A DNA stretch of 64,000 nucleotides. It comes from CAVPCY01 sp963702525. Lineage in GTDB: Bacteria > Actinomycetota > Coriobacteriia > Anaerosomatales > PHET01. The position numbers and the translations under genes were made by a program. This document shows positions 17,392 through 26,801 of this stretch, one piece after another (the stretch's first letter is position 1; each line of letters begins with the position of its first letter). The stretch spans positions 99,662-163,661 of the forward strand of contig CAVPCY010000017.1 in assembly GCA_963702525.1 (NCBI GenBank). The letters run 5' to 3'. Under the pieces are notes generated by a model. That model was given only the letters and a program-made list of their open reading frames with translations. It was not told where the DNA came from and made no database searches.

Positions 17392-18759
17392 ATGAGCGCA
17401 ACGGCCCTCATCCTCGCCGCCGGCGAGGGGACACGCATGAACTCCGACACACCCAAGGTCGCGCACGCGGTCTTGGGTGTTCCCATGGTCCGGCTGGTGG
17501 TCGAGGCGGCTCGCGCGGCAGGCTGCGAGAGGGTGGTCGCGGTCACCGGGCACGGCGCTGCGACGGTCGAGGCTCTCATCGAGGGTGTCACCTGCGTTCG
17601 CCAAGACGAGCAGCTCGGCACCGGCCACGCTGTGATGTGCGCGCGCAAGGCGCTGGCGGGCATCGAGGGGTCTCTGGTCGTGCTCTCGGGCGATACGCCG
17701 CTCATGACCGCCGAGACCGTTGCCGGCCTCCTTGCGACCCGCGAGGCGAGCGGTTCCGCGGTCACGGTGCTCACGACACGCCTGCCCGACCCGCACGGGT
17801 ACGGTCGGATCGTGCGCGACCGTGATGGCGAGGTCGAACAGATCGTCGAGGAGAAGGACTGCACGTCGGAGCAGCGGCGCATCGCCGAGATCAACACGGG
17901 CACGTACTGCTTCGACGCCGCCGTGCTCTTCGCTCATCTCGACCGCCTGAGCACGGAAAACGCTCAGGGCGAGTACTACCTGACCGACATGATCGCCGTC
18001 TTCAAGGCCGAAGGACTGCTCGTTTCCGCGCTGTCGACAGAGGACCCGCTCGAGACGCTCGGCGTGAACTCGCGGGTGCAGCTCGCCGAGGCGGCGAAGG
18101 TCCTACAGGCCCGCATCAACCATCGTCACATGCTCGCTGGCGTGACCATGACCGACCCGGCGCTCGTGTGGATCGGTCCGGACGTGGAGCTCGGGCGCGA
18201 CGTCGAGATCCTGCCGATGAGCTTCCTGATGGGCAGCACGCGAGTGGGCGATCGCGCGCTGATCGGGCCGAACACCCGCATCACCGACTCGGAGATAGCC
18301 GAGGGCGCGGTGGTCGACGCCAGCGTGGTGGTCTCGGCAAGCGTGGGTCCCGGCGCGACGGTGGGGCCCGTCGCCTATCTGCGGCCGGGTACTGTGCTCG
18401 AAACACGCGCCAAGGCGGGTACGAGCGTCGAGATCAAGAACTCGGTGGTGGGCGAGGGCAGCAAGGTGCCGCATCTTTCCTACATCGGGGACGCCACCAT
18501 CGGCAAGGGCGTCAACGTGGGCGCCGGCTCGATCACCTGCAACTACGACGGAAGGCGCAAGCACGGGACCGTGATCGGAGATGGCGCGTTCATCGGCTCT
18601 GATACGATGCTGGTTGCGCCGGTGGAGATAGGCGCAGGCGCGGTCACCGCTGCGGGAAGCACGATCACGAAGGACGTGTCGGCGGACGCGCTGGCGGTGG
18701 AGCGGTCCGACCAGCGCGAGATCGAAGGCTGGGCGGCGCGCAAGCGCGACGAGGACTGA
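17392..18759 (+). CDS. glmU: Bifunctional UDP-GlcNAc pyrophosphorylase / GlcN-1-P acetyltransferase
   Basis: 455 residues, full length. The uridylyltransferase domain begins TALILAAGEGTRMNSDTPKV and includes EQLGTGHAVMCARKAL and LSGDTPLMTAETV. The C-terminal left-handed beta-helix acetyltransferase domain has NSVVGEGSKVPHLSYIGDAT with its catalytic His, then GAGSITCNYDGRRKHGTVIG. It makes UDP-N-acetylglucosamine for peptidoglycan and surface glycans. ATG 17392 has GGGGGAG upstream; the frame is open further back only through the tRNA. It is followed by prs after 32 bases, the gcaD-prs-ctc-pth order of Bacillus. Confidence 0.96.
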   Translation: MSATALILAAGEGTRMNSDTPKVAHAVLGVPMVRLVVEAARAAGCERVVAVTGHGAATVEALIEGVTCVRQDEQLGTGHAVMCARKALAGIEGSLVVLSGDTPLMTAETVAGLLATREASGSAVTVLTTRLPDPHGYGRIVRDRDGEVEQIVEEKDCTSEQRRIAEINTGTYCFDAAVLFAHLDRLSTENAQGEYYLTDMIAVFKAEGLLVSALSTEDPLETLGVNSRVQLAEAAKVLQARINHRHMLAGVTMTDPALVWIGPDVELGRDVEILPMSFLMGSTRVGDRALIGPNTRITDSEIAEGAVVDASVVVSASVGPGATVGPVAYLRPGTVLETRAKAGTSVEIKNSVVGEGSKVPHLSYIGDATIGKGVNVGAGSITCNYDGRRKHGTVIGDGAFIGSDTMLVAPVEIGAGAVTAAGSTITKDVSADALAVERSDQREIEGWAARKRDED

Positions 18760-18791
18760 GGGCGGCGGATCGTAAAGGGGCGAGCGGCACT

Positions 18792-19754
18792 ATGGCCGAG
18801 CACGGCAAGCGCATGATGGTGTTCTCGGGGACGAGCAACCCGGAGATGGCAGAGGACGTCGCCCGCGAGCTGGGCATAGAGCTCGGCAACGTGAAGATCC
18901 GCCAGTTCGCTAACGGTGAGATATACGTGCGCTTTCTCGAAAGCGTACGCGGTGCCGATGTCTTTCTGATCCAGTCGGTGTGCCGCCCCGTCAACGATAC
19001 GCTCATGGAGCTGCTCATCATGGTCGATGCGGCCAAGCGCGCGTCGGCCGAGAGCATCACGGCTGTCGTGCCGCACTTCGGCTATGCACGCCAGGACAAG
19101 AAGAGCGCAGCGCGTGAGCCGATCACCGCAAAGCTCGTGGCCGACCTGCTCGCGGTGGCCGGCATCGATCGCGTCATAACGATGGATCTGCACCAGGGCC
19201 AGATCCAGGGCTTCTTCAATCAGCCGGTGAACCATCTCACGGCGTTGCCCATCCTGGCCGACTACTTCGAGTCTCTGAACCTCAAGGAGTGCTGCGTGGT
19301 CTCGCCGGACGTCGGTCGCGCGAAGGCGTGCAAGAAGCTGGCCGACATGCTTGGCGCGAGCTTGGCGATCATGCACAAGGGCCGTCCCGAGCACAATGTG
19401 GCCGAGATCACGCATGTCATTGGTGACGTGGACGGCAAGACGTGTATAGTGGCCGACGATATGATCGACACCGCCGGCTCCATCACCGAGGGAGCCAAGG
19501 CGCTCATCCAGCAAGGTGCCACGAGTGTGTACGTGACCGCCACTCACGGGATCTTCTCGCCGCCGGCCTACGAGCGGATCGAGGCGGCTCCCATCGTCGA
19601 GTTGGTGGTCACCAACACGGTGCCTGTCCCCGAGGAGCGCCGCCACGGCAAGATCAGGGTTCTCTCGGTCGCCCCGCTTATCGCCGCGGCCGTAGACAAC
19701 GTCTTCAAGGACGAGAGCGTCTCAGAGCTGTTCGATCCCGACTTCCAGCTCTAG
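18792..19754 (+). CDS. prs: Ribose-phosphate pyrophosphokinase
   Basis: 320 residues. It makes PRPP from ribose-5-phosphate and ATP for nucleotide, His, Trp and NAD synthesis. Family motifs: MMVFSGTSNPEMAEDVAREL, FANGEIYVRFLESVRGADVF, the flexible loop PHFGYARQDKKSAAREPITA, and the PRPP-binding CIVADDMIDTAGSITEGAKA. Length and order are those of class I PRPP synthetases. It is adjacent to glmU (32 bases) and ctc (83 bases). Confidence 0.96.
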   Translation: MAEHGKRMMVFSGTSNPEMAEDVARELGIELGNVKIRQFANGEIYVRFLESVRGADVFLIQSVCRPVNDTLMELLIMVDAAKRASAESITAVVPHFGYARQDKKSAAREPITAKLVADLLAVAGIDRVITMDLHQGQIQGFFNQPVNHLTALPILADYFESLNLKECCVVSPDVGRAKACKKLADMLGASLAIMHKGRPEHNVAEITHVIGDVDGKTCIVADDMIDTAGSITEGAKALIQQGATSVYVTATHGIFSPPAYERIEAAPIVELVVTNTVPVPEERRHGKIRVLSVAPLIAAAVDNVFKDESVSELFDPDFQL

Positions 19755-19837
19755 GCTGCGACCGGCGCACGTTGGCCGCATGCCGAGGAGTACGGGTACG
19801 TACTGAACGAGAGAGATACACCCGAAAGGAGCACTAC

Positions 19838-20473
19838 ATGACCGCAACCAGTGAGCTGGCAGCGGCGCCTCGCGAGGTTGTGGGCAAGTCCTCCAGGCGA
19901 CTCGCCCAGATCAACCAGATTCCCGCCGTCCTGTACGGCCGGGGGCGCGACGCAGCGTCGATCGCGGTGGACCGTCACGAGTTCGAGCTGTTCATGTCGC
20001 ACCATGCGGCCGGAGCGGCCCTCGTCGAGCTCAAGCTCGAGGGCGAGAAGAAGCCGGTCAACGCGATGGTCCGCGAAGTCCAGCGCTCGCCGGTCAAGGG
20101 CAACATCCTGCATATCGACTTCGTCGCCGTCTCGATGACCGAGGTCGTCCACGCGGTCGTGCCGCTGCACCTGCTCAACGACCCCGCCGGAGTCAAGGCG
20201 GGCGGTATCCTCACGATCAACATGCACGAGCTCAACATCGAGGCTCTTCCCGGCGACCTGCCTGAGTCGCTGGAGTGGGACGTCTCGGCACTCGAGATGG
20301 GCGATACGCTGGTCCTCTCCGAGGTCGAGGCTCCTGAGGGCATCAAGTTCCTTGACGACATGGAGTCCATCGTCGCTTCGGTACAGGCGCCGCGTGTCGA
20401 GGTCGAAGAGGTCGAGGTCGAAGAGGCCGCTGAGCCCGAGATCGTCGGAGCGAAGGCCGAGGAAGAAGAGTAG
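19838..20473 (+). CDS. rplY: 50S ribosomal protein L25/Ctc, long form
   Basis: 211 residues: an L25 5S-rRNA-binding N-terminal domain (GKSSRRLAQINQIPAVLYGR, AMVREVQRSPVKGNILHIDF) plus the TL5/Ctc C-terminal beta domain (LHLLNDPAGVKAGGILTINM, IEALPGDLPESLEWDVSALE). The tail is Glu/Val-rich and acidic (from about 185). The long form is a stress-induced ribosomal protein in Bacillus. ATG 19838 follows AAAGGAG. Position between prs and pth matches Bacillus. Confidence 0.95.
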   Translation: MTATSELAAAPREVVGKSSRRLAQINQIPAVLYGRGRDAASIAVDRHEFELFMSHHAAGAALVELKLEGEKKPVNAMVREVQRSPVKGNILHIDFVAVSMTEVVHAVVPLHLLNDPAGVKAGGILTINMHELNIEALPGDLPESLEWDVSALEMGDTLVLSEVEAPEGIKFLDDMESIVASVQAPRVEVEEVEVEEAAEPEIVGAKAEEEE

Positions 20474-20509
20474 GGTGCTCGTGCCGCTTCTGTGCGTGGT
20501 GCGCGTGTT

Positions 20510-21076
20510 GTGACCCGGCTGGTGGTGGGGCTGGGAAACCCCGGTCCGGAGTATGAGCTGACTCGTCACAACGCGGGGTTTCTCACGGTCGATCTGCTCG
20601 GCGAGAACCTGCGCGCGTCGTACTGGAAGGATCAAGCCGGTGCCAAAGTCGCCGTCGTCCGCATGGGCGACGGCGAACTCGTGCTAGCCAAGCCGCAGGC
20701 ATTCATGAACGTCTCGGGGGGCTCGGTACTCAGGCTCGTCGAGTTCTACGAGATCGAGCCGTCCGAGATGATCGTCGTGCACGACGACATCGACCTCGCG
20801 CCCGGTCGCATCACCTGCAAGCGAGGGGGCGGGCACGGTGGCCACAACGGCCTGCGCTCGATCCACGAGAAGCTTGGCTCCGACACCTACCTGCGCGTGC
20901 GGGTCGGGGTGGGGCGGCCTCCAGGTCGAATGGATCCGGCCGACTGGGTACTCCAGCAGCTCAAGGGCGATGCGCTAGAGACGCTCGAGGACTCGATCCC
21001 TTCGGCTGCACAGGCTGTGCTGCACATCCTCGAGCATGGGATCGTCAGCGCGATGCAGGAGTACAACGCCGACTAG
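20510..21076 (+). CDS. pth: Peptidyl-tRNA hydrolase
   Basis: 188 residues. It releases peptides from prematurely dissociated peptidyl-tRNA. RLVVGLGNPGPEYELTRHNA carries the conserved Asn and the catalytic His; AKPQAFMNVSGGSVLRLVEF and VVHDDIDLAPGRITCKRGGG complete the active site with its conserved Asp. The GTG at 20510 (VTRLVVGLG) fits the family better than the GTG at 20492, but neither has a clear ribosome-binding site. It ends the Bacillus-like block; mfd and later genes of that order do not follow. Confidence 0.93.
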   Translation: MTRLVVGLGNPGPEYELTRHNAGFLTVDLLGENLRASYWKDQAGAKVAVVRMGDGELVLAKPQAFMNVSGGSVLRLVEFYEIEPSEMIVVHDDIDLAPGRITCKRGGGHGGHNGLRSIHEKLGSDTYLRVRVGVGRPPGRMDPADWVLQQLKGDALETLEDSIPSAAQAVLHILEHGIVSAMQEYNAD

Positions 21077-21099
21077 CACGGGGTGCCTGCGGGCGGCCT

Positions 21100-22296
21100 C
21101 TATCGGTAGCTCATCGGGTTTCTGGGCGTGCCGTTCACGCGCACCTCGAAGTGCAGGTGCGGGCCGGTCGAATAGCCGGTGCTCCCCACCGTCCCGATTC
21201 GCTGGCCCTTCGTGACTCGCTGGCCGGCCGAGACCTTGATCCCGCCCGCACGCTGGTGGGCGTAGAGGGTGGTCACGCCGTTGCCGTGGTCGAGGATGAT
21301 GGTGTTGCCGTAACCGCCCCGATACCCCGCGTAAAGCACTTCACCCTTGCCGGCGGCCACGATCGCCGAGCCACTGGGCGCCCCGATGTCGATCCCCGGA
21401 TGGAGCTCCTTGCCGTGGAACGGGCAGATCCTCGGTCCGAAGTCGGAGGTGATCCGCGACGAGGAGGGCACCGGCCAGGCCATCGAGCCGCTGAAGCGCC
21501 CCGAGCCGCCGCCCGAGAGCATCGCGGCGATGCGGTCCGACTCGGCCTCCTCGGCCTCGGCCAGGGCGCGTAGCCGTTTCGCGTTCTTTCGGTTGTCGGC
21601 AACGAGCCGCGACTTCTGCGACTGGACCGCGGACTGCTCGCGGGCCTTGCCAGCGCGGGAGGCCCGCAGCGCGCGAAGCTCGCCTTCGACGTTGGCCGCT
21701 TCGCGCTCCTTGAGCGTGACCGCCTCAAGCGACCGCTCGAGCTTCACCTTGGCCGCGTCCAGGGACTTCCCTGTGGCTGCGAGGTCGGTTGCGATGTTGT
21801 TGTTCGACTCGATGACCCGGTTCACCAGCGTGGTACGCGCGATGAGGTCGTCGAAGTTCTGCGAGCCCAGAAGCATGTCGATGAAGTACCACGAACCCTG
21901 CTTGTAGGAGCTCTGCACACGCTCGGCCAGCAAAGCGCGCTGCGTGTCGTACTGCGCCTGCGTCTGGTCTATCTCTGCCTGCGTGCTCTCGCACTCGTAC
22001 TTGAGGCGTCGAGCCTCGCTGTGCAGCTGGTCTGTCCGCTTGGACGCGCGCTCGATCCTAGGCGTCAGGGCGTCGGCCTCGCCCTGGAGCTGGTCGATGC
22101 GCTTGTCGAGCGCCTCGACCTCGCCGGCGAGCCGGCTCGCGGTCTTCTCGGCCGCGGCGGCCTTCTTGCGTGCAGCGTCCGCGGCGTTCTGGTGCTTCTC
22201 GATGTCGGTGCGCGACAGCGCAGTCGCAGGAGCGACGATGCCCATGAGGATGCAAAGCGACAAGGAGAAGGAGAGAAGTGCGCGGCTGCGGTGCAT
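21100..22296 (-). CDS. Secreted coiled-coil M23 endopeptidase (EnvC/NlpD-like)
   Basis: 398 residues. A signal peptide (LLSFSLSLCILMGIVAPATA) is followed by two long coiled-coil helices (about 30-260, with KKAAAAEKTASRLAGEVEAL and QAEIDQTQAQYDTQRALLAE) and a C-terminal LytM/M23 domain. Zinc ligands are in HPGIDIGAPSGSAI and GPHLHFEVRVNG. This plan is that of EnvC-like amidase activators or active DD-endopeptidases; all metal ligands are present, so activity is plausible. I start at ATG 22296, 11 bases after GGAGG; ATG 22305 is only two bases away from it. It is convergent with pth. Confidence 0.88.
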   Translation of the reverse strand: MHRSRALLSFSLSLCILMGIVAPATALSRTDIEKHQNAADAARKKAAAAEKTASRLAGEVEALDKRIDQLQGEADALTPRIERASKRTDQLHSEARRLKYECESTQAEIDQTQAQYDTQRALLAERVQSSYKQGSWYFIDMLLGSQNFDDLIARTTLVNRVIESNNNIATDLAATGKSLDAAKVKLERSLEAVTLKEREAANVEGELRALRASRAGKAREQSAVQSQKSRLVADNRKNAKRLRALAEAEEAESDRIAAMLSGGGSGRFSGSMAWPVPSSSRITSDFGPRICPFHGKELHPGIDIGAPSGSAIVAAGKGEVLYAGYRGGYGNTIILDHGNGVTTLYAHQRAGGIKVSAGQRVTKGQRIGTVGSTGYSTGPHLHFEVRVNGTPRNPMSYR

Positions 22297-22497
22297 TGCT
22301 GTCATATCCTCCGGGGGTCTGGTTCGATGTCGTGCTGCAACTGCCGCCGGAAGGCGCATTACGGGAACAAGCATACCAGCGAACGGCACCACTCTCAAGG
22401 CGGACGGCATCGCGTCGGGCTTGGCGTGCCGTATACTTGGCGGACTTTGCACTGGAGCATCGGCGCTTCACGCCGGCCGGGTCCACGGAGGGCCATC

Positions 22498-23337
22498 TTG
22501 TTTCGAATCGTGTACGCACGGCAGCTGTCCGACGCCGTGTTCGAGATGGGTGTCGAAGCGCCCCGGATCGCGCGAAAGGCGCGGGCCGGCCAGTTCCTCA
22601 TGGTGCGCACCACCGACCGCGGCGAGCGAATCCCGCTGACCTTCTCGGACTGGTCCGCCGAGCAGGGCTGGATTCGCTTCATCTTCATGCGCGTGGGCAA
22701 GACCACCCACGAGTTGTCGCATCTGGGTGTGGGTGACGAGCTCGCCGACGTGGTGGGGCCGCTGGGTGTGCCCACGCACGTCGAGGGCGCCGGACGGGTC
22801 GCGGTGGTCGGCGGCGGTGTCGGTGCAGCGGTCGCCTATCCGGTGGCTCGGGCGATGGCCGAGGCCGGCGCCGAGGTCCGCGTCATCCTCGGTGCGAGAA
22901 ACGCCGAGCTGCTCGTCCTCGAGAACGAGCTACGATCGCTTCCAGGCGTACAACTCACGGTGATGACCGATGACGGCAGTGCTGGCGAGAAGGGTCTCGT
23001 CACGCGTCCCCTGAAGCAGCTCTGCGCCGACGGTGCGATCGATCGGGCGTTCGCGGTGGGGCCGGCGATCATGATGAAGTTCTGCTCGGCGACCACGCGC
23101 GACTTCAACATCCCGACCACTGTCTCGCTCAACCCGATCATGGTCGACGGCACGGGAATGTGCGGGGCATGCCGCGTGTCCGTGGGCGGCGTGACGCGCT
23201 TCGGCTGCGTGGACGGGCCTGACTTCGACGGCCATCAGGTCGACTGGGAAGAGCTGATGAGCCGCCAGCGCATCTACGTCGATGACGAGCGCGAGGCCGA
23301 CGCCGAGTACAGCCGGGGGTGCTCGTGCCACCTGTAG
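22498..23337 (+). CDS. NfnA-like ferredoxin:NADP+ reductase subunit
   Basis: 279 residues with an FAD-binding beta-barrel and NAD-binding domain, plus a 2Fe-2S motif near the C-terminus: DGTGMCGACRVSVGGVTRFG followed by C. This is the dihydroorotate dehydrogenase electron-transfer / sulfide dehydrogenase beta family. With the next gene it matches NfnAB, the electron-bifurcating NADH-dependent reduced ferredoxin:NADP+ oxidoreductase of anaerobes. A TTG start at 22498 follows GGAGGGCC by eight bases and matches the family N-terminus (FRIVYARQLSDAVFEM). Its 3' end overlaps a GTG that may start the partner. Cytosolic. Confidence 0.87.
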   Translation: MFRIVYARQLSDAVFEMGVEAPRIARKARAGQFLMVRTTDRGERIPLTFSDWSAEQGWIRFIFMRVGKTTHELSHLGVGDELADVVGPLGVPTHVEGAGRVAVVGGGVGAAVAYPVARAMAEAGAEVRVILGARNAELLVLENELRSLPGVQLTVMTDDGSAGEKGLVTRPLKQLCADGAIDRAFAVGPAIMMKFCSATTRDFNIPTTVSLNPIMVDGTGMCGACRVSVGGVTRFGCVDGPDFDGHQVDWEELMSRQRIYVDDEREADAEYSRGCSCHL

Positions 23338-23415
23338 ACGACACGCCGCGCCCCGGCTCGGACACCCCTGCCGAGAAGCGCACGGCACAGGCCGAGCAGA
23401 GCTCCTCGCACGCCG

Positions 23416-24783
23416 ATGGCCGAGCGGGACGCGGCCGAGCGTGCCGCCAGCTTCGATGAGGTGGCGTTCGGCTACTCACCCGACGAGGCGCTCGCCGAGG
23501 CGAACCGCTGTCTGCAGTGCAAGAACCCCACATGCGAGCAGGGCTGCCCGGTCAACATCCGCATAAAGGAGTTCATCGGCGCGATTATCGACGGTGACCT
23601 TCCTCGCGGCGTCGATGCCCTGAAGGAACGCAACGCGCTTCCCGCCGTGTGCGGGCGTGTGTGCCCGCAAGAGGAGCAGTGCGAGGCGGCGTGCGTGCTC
23701 GCCAAGAAGGGCGAGCCGGTCGCGATCGGGCGTCTCGAGCGCTTTCTGGGCGACTTCGACCTGACCTGCGACCTCGAGCACCGGTGCGTGCCGGAGATAG
23801 CTCCGCCGAGCGGAAAGCGTTGCGCGGTGGTGGGATCCGGTCCGGCCGGGCTCGCATGCGCAGGTGAGCTGGCGCGTCTCGGCCACGCGGTCACCGTGCT
23901 GGAGTCGCTGCATGCGCCCGGCGGGGTGCTCACCTATGGCATCCCGGAGTTCCGCCTGCCCAAGTCTATTGTGGCCGCCGAGATCGAGGCGCTCGAGACG
24001 ATGGGCGTCACGATCGAATGCGACCAAGTGGTGGGCTGCATCGCCACTGTCGAAGAGCTCATGACCGAGGAGGGCTACGACGCGGTCTTCATCGGTAGTG
24101 GAGCGGGCCTGCCGGTCTTCATGGGCATCCCGGGAGAGAACCTGAACGGGGTCTACTCGGCGAACGAGTTTCTCACGCGCGTGAACCTCATGCGCGCCTA
24201 CGAGTTCCCCAAGGCCGACACGCCGGTGTGGCGCGGGCGCAAGGTCGCGGTGGTGGGCGGTGGGAACGTGGCGATGGATGCCGCGCGCACCGCGCTTCGC
24301 CTTGGCGCCGAGGAGGTGTTCCTCGCGTACCGTCGGACCGCCGAGGAGATGCCGGCGCGCGCCGAGGAGGTCCACCATGCTGTCGAAGAGGGCATCGAGT
24401 TCAAGATGTTGTGCTCGCCCGCGCAGATCGTGGGCCGCGACGGGTGGGTGACCGGCATGATCGCCTCGCGCATGGAGCTCACCGAACCCGACGAGAGCGG
24501 TCGTCGCGCACCGGTGTGCGTCATGGACTCCGAGTTCGAGATCGAGTGCGACACCGTCATCATGGCGGTGGGTACGCGTGCGAACCCCTTGCTGAGCCAG
24601 GCCGCCCCCGATCTCGAACTCAACCGCCGCGGCTACGTCGTCACCGACGAGGACGGCGCGACGAACCTGCCTGGGGTGTTCGCGGGTGGCGACATCGTGA
24701 CCGGTGCCGCCACCGTGATTCTCGCGATGGGGGCTGGCAAGAAGGCCGCGAGAGCGATGGACCGTTGGCTTCGATCACCCTGA
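23416..24783 (+). CDS. NfnB/glutamate synthase small-subunit-like oxidoreductase
   Basis: 455 residues. The N-terminal Fe-S domain has CLQCKNPTCEQGCPVNI and CGRVCPQEEQCEAAC; the FAD loop is GSGPAGLACAGELARLG and the NADPH loop VGGGNVAMDAARTALRLGAE. Together with the upstream gene it is the larger NfnB-type subunit; glutamate synthase small subunit (GltD) is the alternative name for the same fold, and no GltB large subunit is present. ATG 23416 has no ribosome-binding site, whereas GTG 23325 inside the preceding gene has GGGGG. A lost frame near 23400-23415 may hide about 30 N-terminal residues: homologs carry a (V/T)PMxExD stretch where RTPMAERD is seen here. Confidence 0.87.
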   Translation: MAERDAAERAASFDEVAFGYSPDEALAEANRCLQCKNPTCEQGCPVNIRIKEFIGAIIDGDLPRGVDALKERNALPAVCGRVCPQEEQCEAACVLAKKGEPVAIGRLERFLGDFDLTCDLEHRCVPEIAPPSGKRCAVVGSGPAGLACAGELARLGHAVTVLESLHAPGGVLTYGIPEFRLPKSIVAAEIEALETMGVTIECDQVVGCIATVEELMTEEGYDAVFIGSGAGLPVFMGIPGENLNGVYSANEFLTRVNLMRAYEFPKADTPVWRGRKVAVVGGGNVAMDAARTALRLGAEEVFLAYRRTAEEMPARAEEVHHAVEEGIEFKMLCSPAQIVGRDGWVTGMIASRMELTEPDESGRRAPVCVMDSEFEIECDTVIMAVGTRANPLLSQAAPDLELNRRGYVVTDEDGATNLPGVFAGGDIVTGAATVILAMGAGKKAARAMDRWLRSP

Positions 24784-24898
24784 TTCGCGGGCGAAGCGAC
24801 GCTCCCCATTGGGTACTATCTGAGTACGACGAACGGCTTCGGATGCCGTCTGTCGGGTAGGTAGTTACTTCCAATCGGCTTCTCGGGAGGTGTGAGCG

Positions 24899-25648
24899 GT
24901 GCCTGACGATAGCATCGTCGTGCTGGTCATGGACGACGACAGCGCCGTCGTCGACGTGATTCGCATGGGCCTTCAAGCCGACGGCATGAGGGTACTCGGC
25001 GCCGCCGACGGCGGCGAGGGCATCGACATCCTGAGTCGCGAGCGGGTCGACGTGGTGGTGCTCGACGTCATGATGCCTCGGGTGGACGGTTGGATGGCCC
25101 TGATGGACATCCGCAACCATTCCTCCACCGCGGACCTTCCGGTCATCATGCTCACCGCGAAGGATGAAGACCTGGCTAAGATCCTCGCGTTCAAGCAAGG
25201 TGTACAGCAGTATGTCACCAAGCCGTTCAACGTCGCCGAGCTCTCGGCCCGCGTGGAGAGCCTCGCGCGCGGGCGCAGGCGCGTTCACGCGGAGCACGGA
25301 GTGGGTAGCGACGGGGAGTTCCGAAAGCTCGCAGTCCGGAAGGGCGGGCGCACGGTGCTGCTGACGATCGATGACATCATCTACCTGTCCGCGCGCAACA
25401 AGTCGACATATGCTCACACTTACGAGAACCAGTACCTAGTCGACTTCACGCTCGGAGAGCTTGAGAGCCGCCTGGGCCGAGAGTCGTTCTCGCGCGTTCA
25501 TCGCAGCTATCTGGTGAACCTCAACAAGGTGAAGGAGATTCTGAGAGTCGACGGGGGCTACGTCGTGGTCGCCGCCGACCGCGACGAGACACACGTGCCT
25601 GTCGCTCGGCGCCAGGTGCGGCAGTTCAGAGAGGCGGTCGGCATTTGA
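24899..25648 (+). CDS. LytTR-type response regulator
   Basis: 249 residues. The receiver domain has the acidic patch MDDDSAVV, phosphoacceptor Asp56 in VVVLDVMMPRVDGW, Thr in MLTAKDEDL and Lys in VTKPFN. The C-terminal LytTR DNA-binding domain (about 150-249) includes DDIIYLSARNKSTYAHTYEN and FSRVHRSYLVNLNKVKEIL. GTG 24899 follows GGGAGG by eight bases. No histidine kinase is adjacent. Its TGA overlaps the ATG of the next gene (TTTGATGA), so regulator and DUF916-like anchor protein are translationally coupled, which suggests that it controls the surface cluster at 25.6-30.3 kb. Confidence 0.9.
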   Translation: MPDDSIVVLVMDDDSAVVDVIRMGLQADGMRVLGAADGGEGIDILSRERVDVVVLDVMMPRVDGWMALMDIRNHSSTADLPVIMLTAKDEDLAKILAFKQGVQQYVTKPFNVAELSARVESLARGRRRVHAEHGVGSDGEFRKLAVRKGGRTVLLTIDDIIYLSARNKSTYAHTYENQYLVDFTLGELESRLGRESFSRVHRSYLVNLNKVKEILRVDGGYVVVAADRDETHVPVARRQVRQFREAVGI

Positions 25649-26659
25649 TGAGAAGGGTCCTCTTGGCTTCGATGCTGGTGGTGGCGTTCGCCGCTGTCGG
25701 CACGGGGCACGCGTTCGCAGCAGGCGAGCGCTCGATCGGCGTCTCTGCAGCGGACTTCAAGTTCGAAGCTGCGGCCGGCGAGGCCGGCGAGGGTGAGGTC
25801 TGGATCAGCAACGAGGGCGAGGAGCCCGTTACGGTACGCGTGTACGCGTCCGACCAAGAGGTGGATGCCGAGGGCAACGTAACCTACGTGACGCCCTCGC
25901 TCGACACGAACCCGCTTCAGAGCCCGGCCTCGTGGATGACCGTGAAGCTGCCCCCGAACGCACTGTCGCTGGGCGAACATCCCCTACGTCGACCTGGGGG
26001 TGGGCGAGAGGGCCAAGGTCGTCTTCCGGGTCAACATCCCCGAAGGCGCCATCCCAGGCGACCACAACATCCTGCTATTCACCGAGATGTTCGACCCCGC
26101 ACCATCGGCGTCAGGCGGGACCGCTCGCGTGTTCGGACGGCTGGGCACGCGGGTCAGGGCGCGCGTCGAAGGCGAGATCATCGAGGACCTCGAGATCGCA
26201 CCGTTCACCATGCCGCCGTACGTCCTGGGTTCGACCGTCCCCTACGACTTCACGATCAACAACAAGGGCAACGTCGACGAGCGGGTGGACATCCGTCTGC
26301 TCGAGCTCGACTCGTCCGGCGCGGAGCGCTCCGCAACCGTCGTTGCGACCGATACCGCGGTGTTCGCCGGCAAGTCGTTGCGCAAGCAAGGCGACGCGCA
26401 GAGGGTGACGGTGTTTGGGCAGGCGACGTACCGGGTCGAGGTCAGCTACCCCAGCCAGGCGCCCGGTGCCAACGGTCTCGTGAAGACGGTCGAGCAGGAG
26501 CGGGCCGTGTGGCTGGTGCCAGATTGGCTGCCGTACGCGGTCGGCGCCCTCCTGCTCGTGCTGATGGGATCTGCACTGTGGGCGGCGGGGCGCAGGTCCG
26601 GCGACCGGCGCAAGGCCGATGAAGCCGGCGGACCTGCTGCTGAGGGGCCTGAGGTCTAG
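25648..26659 (+). pseudogene. DUF916-like anchored exoprotein, one frameshift
   Basis: Signal peptide (LLASMLVVAFAAVGTGHAFA), then Ig-like beta domains without cysteines: WISNEGEEPVTVRVYASDQE, and after the break VGERAKVVFRVNIPEGAIPG, PYDFTINNKGNVDERVDIRL, and a C-terminal span (LPYAVGALLLVLMGSALWAA) with a basic tail. This layout is that of WxL-interacting proteins (DUF916 + DUF3324), which bind peptidoglycan and WxL surface proteins in Firmicutes; similarity is by architecture, not proven homology. The frame is broken at the GGG 25971-25973; removing one G yields ALSLANIPYVDLGVGERA. Likely a sequencing insertion. A strong terminator follows at 26739. Confidence 0.72.
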
Positions 26660-26738
26660 TCCGGCCGCCCGGCGGTCCGCACCGTGCGGCTACTCCCGCC
26701 GCACCGCCCGGAGGCTCGTGGCGGGCACAGCACAAGAA

Positions 26739-26763
26739 GGGCCCCGGGTCGTTCCCGGGGCCC
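26739..26763. terminator. Bidirectional terminator between convergent genes
   Basis: A perfect 10-bp stem GGGCCCCGGG / CCCGGGGCCC with loop TCGTT. It lies between the DUF916-like gene and the leftward gene ending at 26802, so it can serve both directions. A run of T is weak on either side. Confidence 0.75.
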
Positions 26764-26801
26764 CTGTTCGCACAGCTAGATGCTGCGATGTACACCGCGT
26801 C

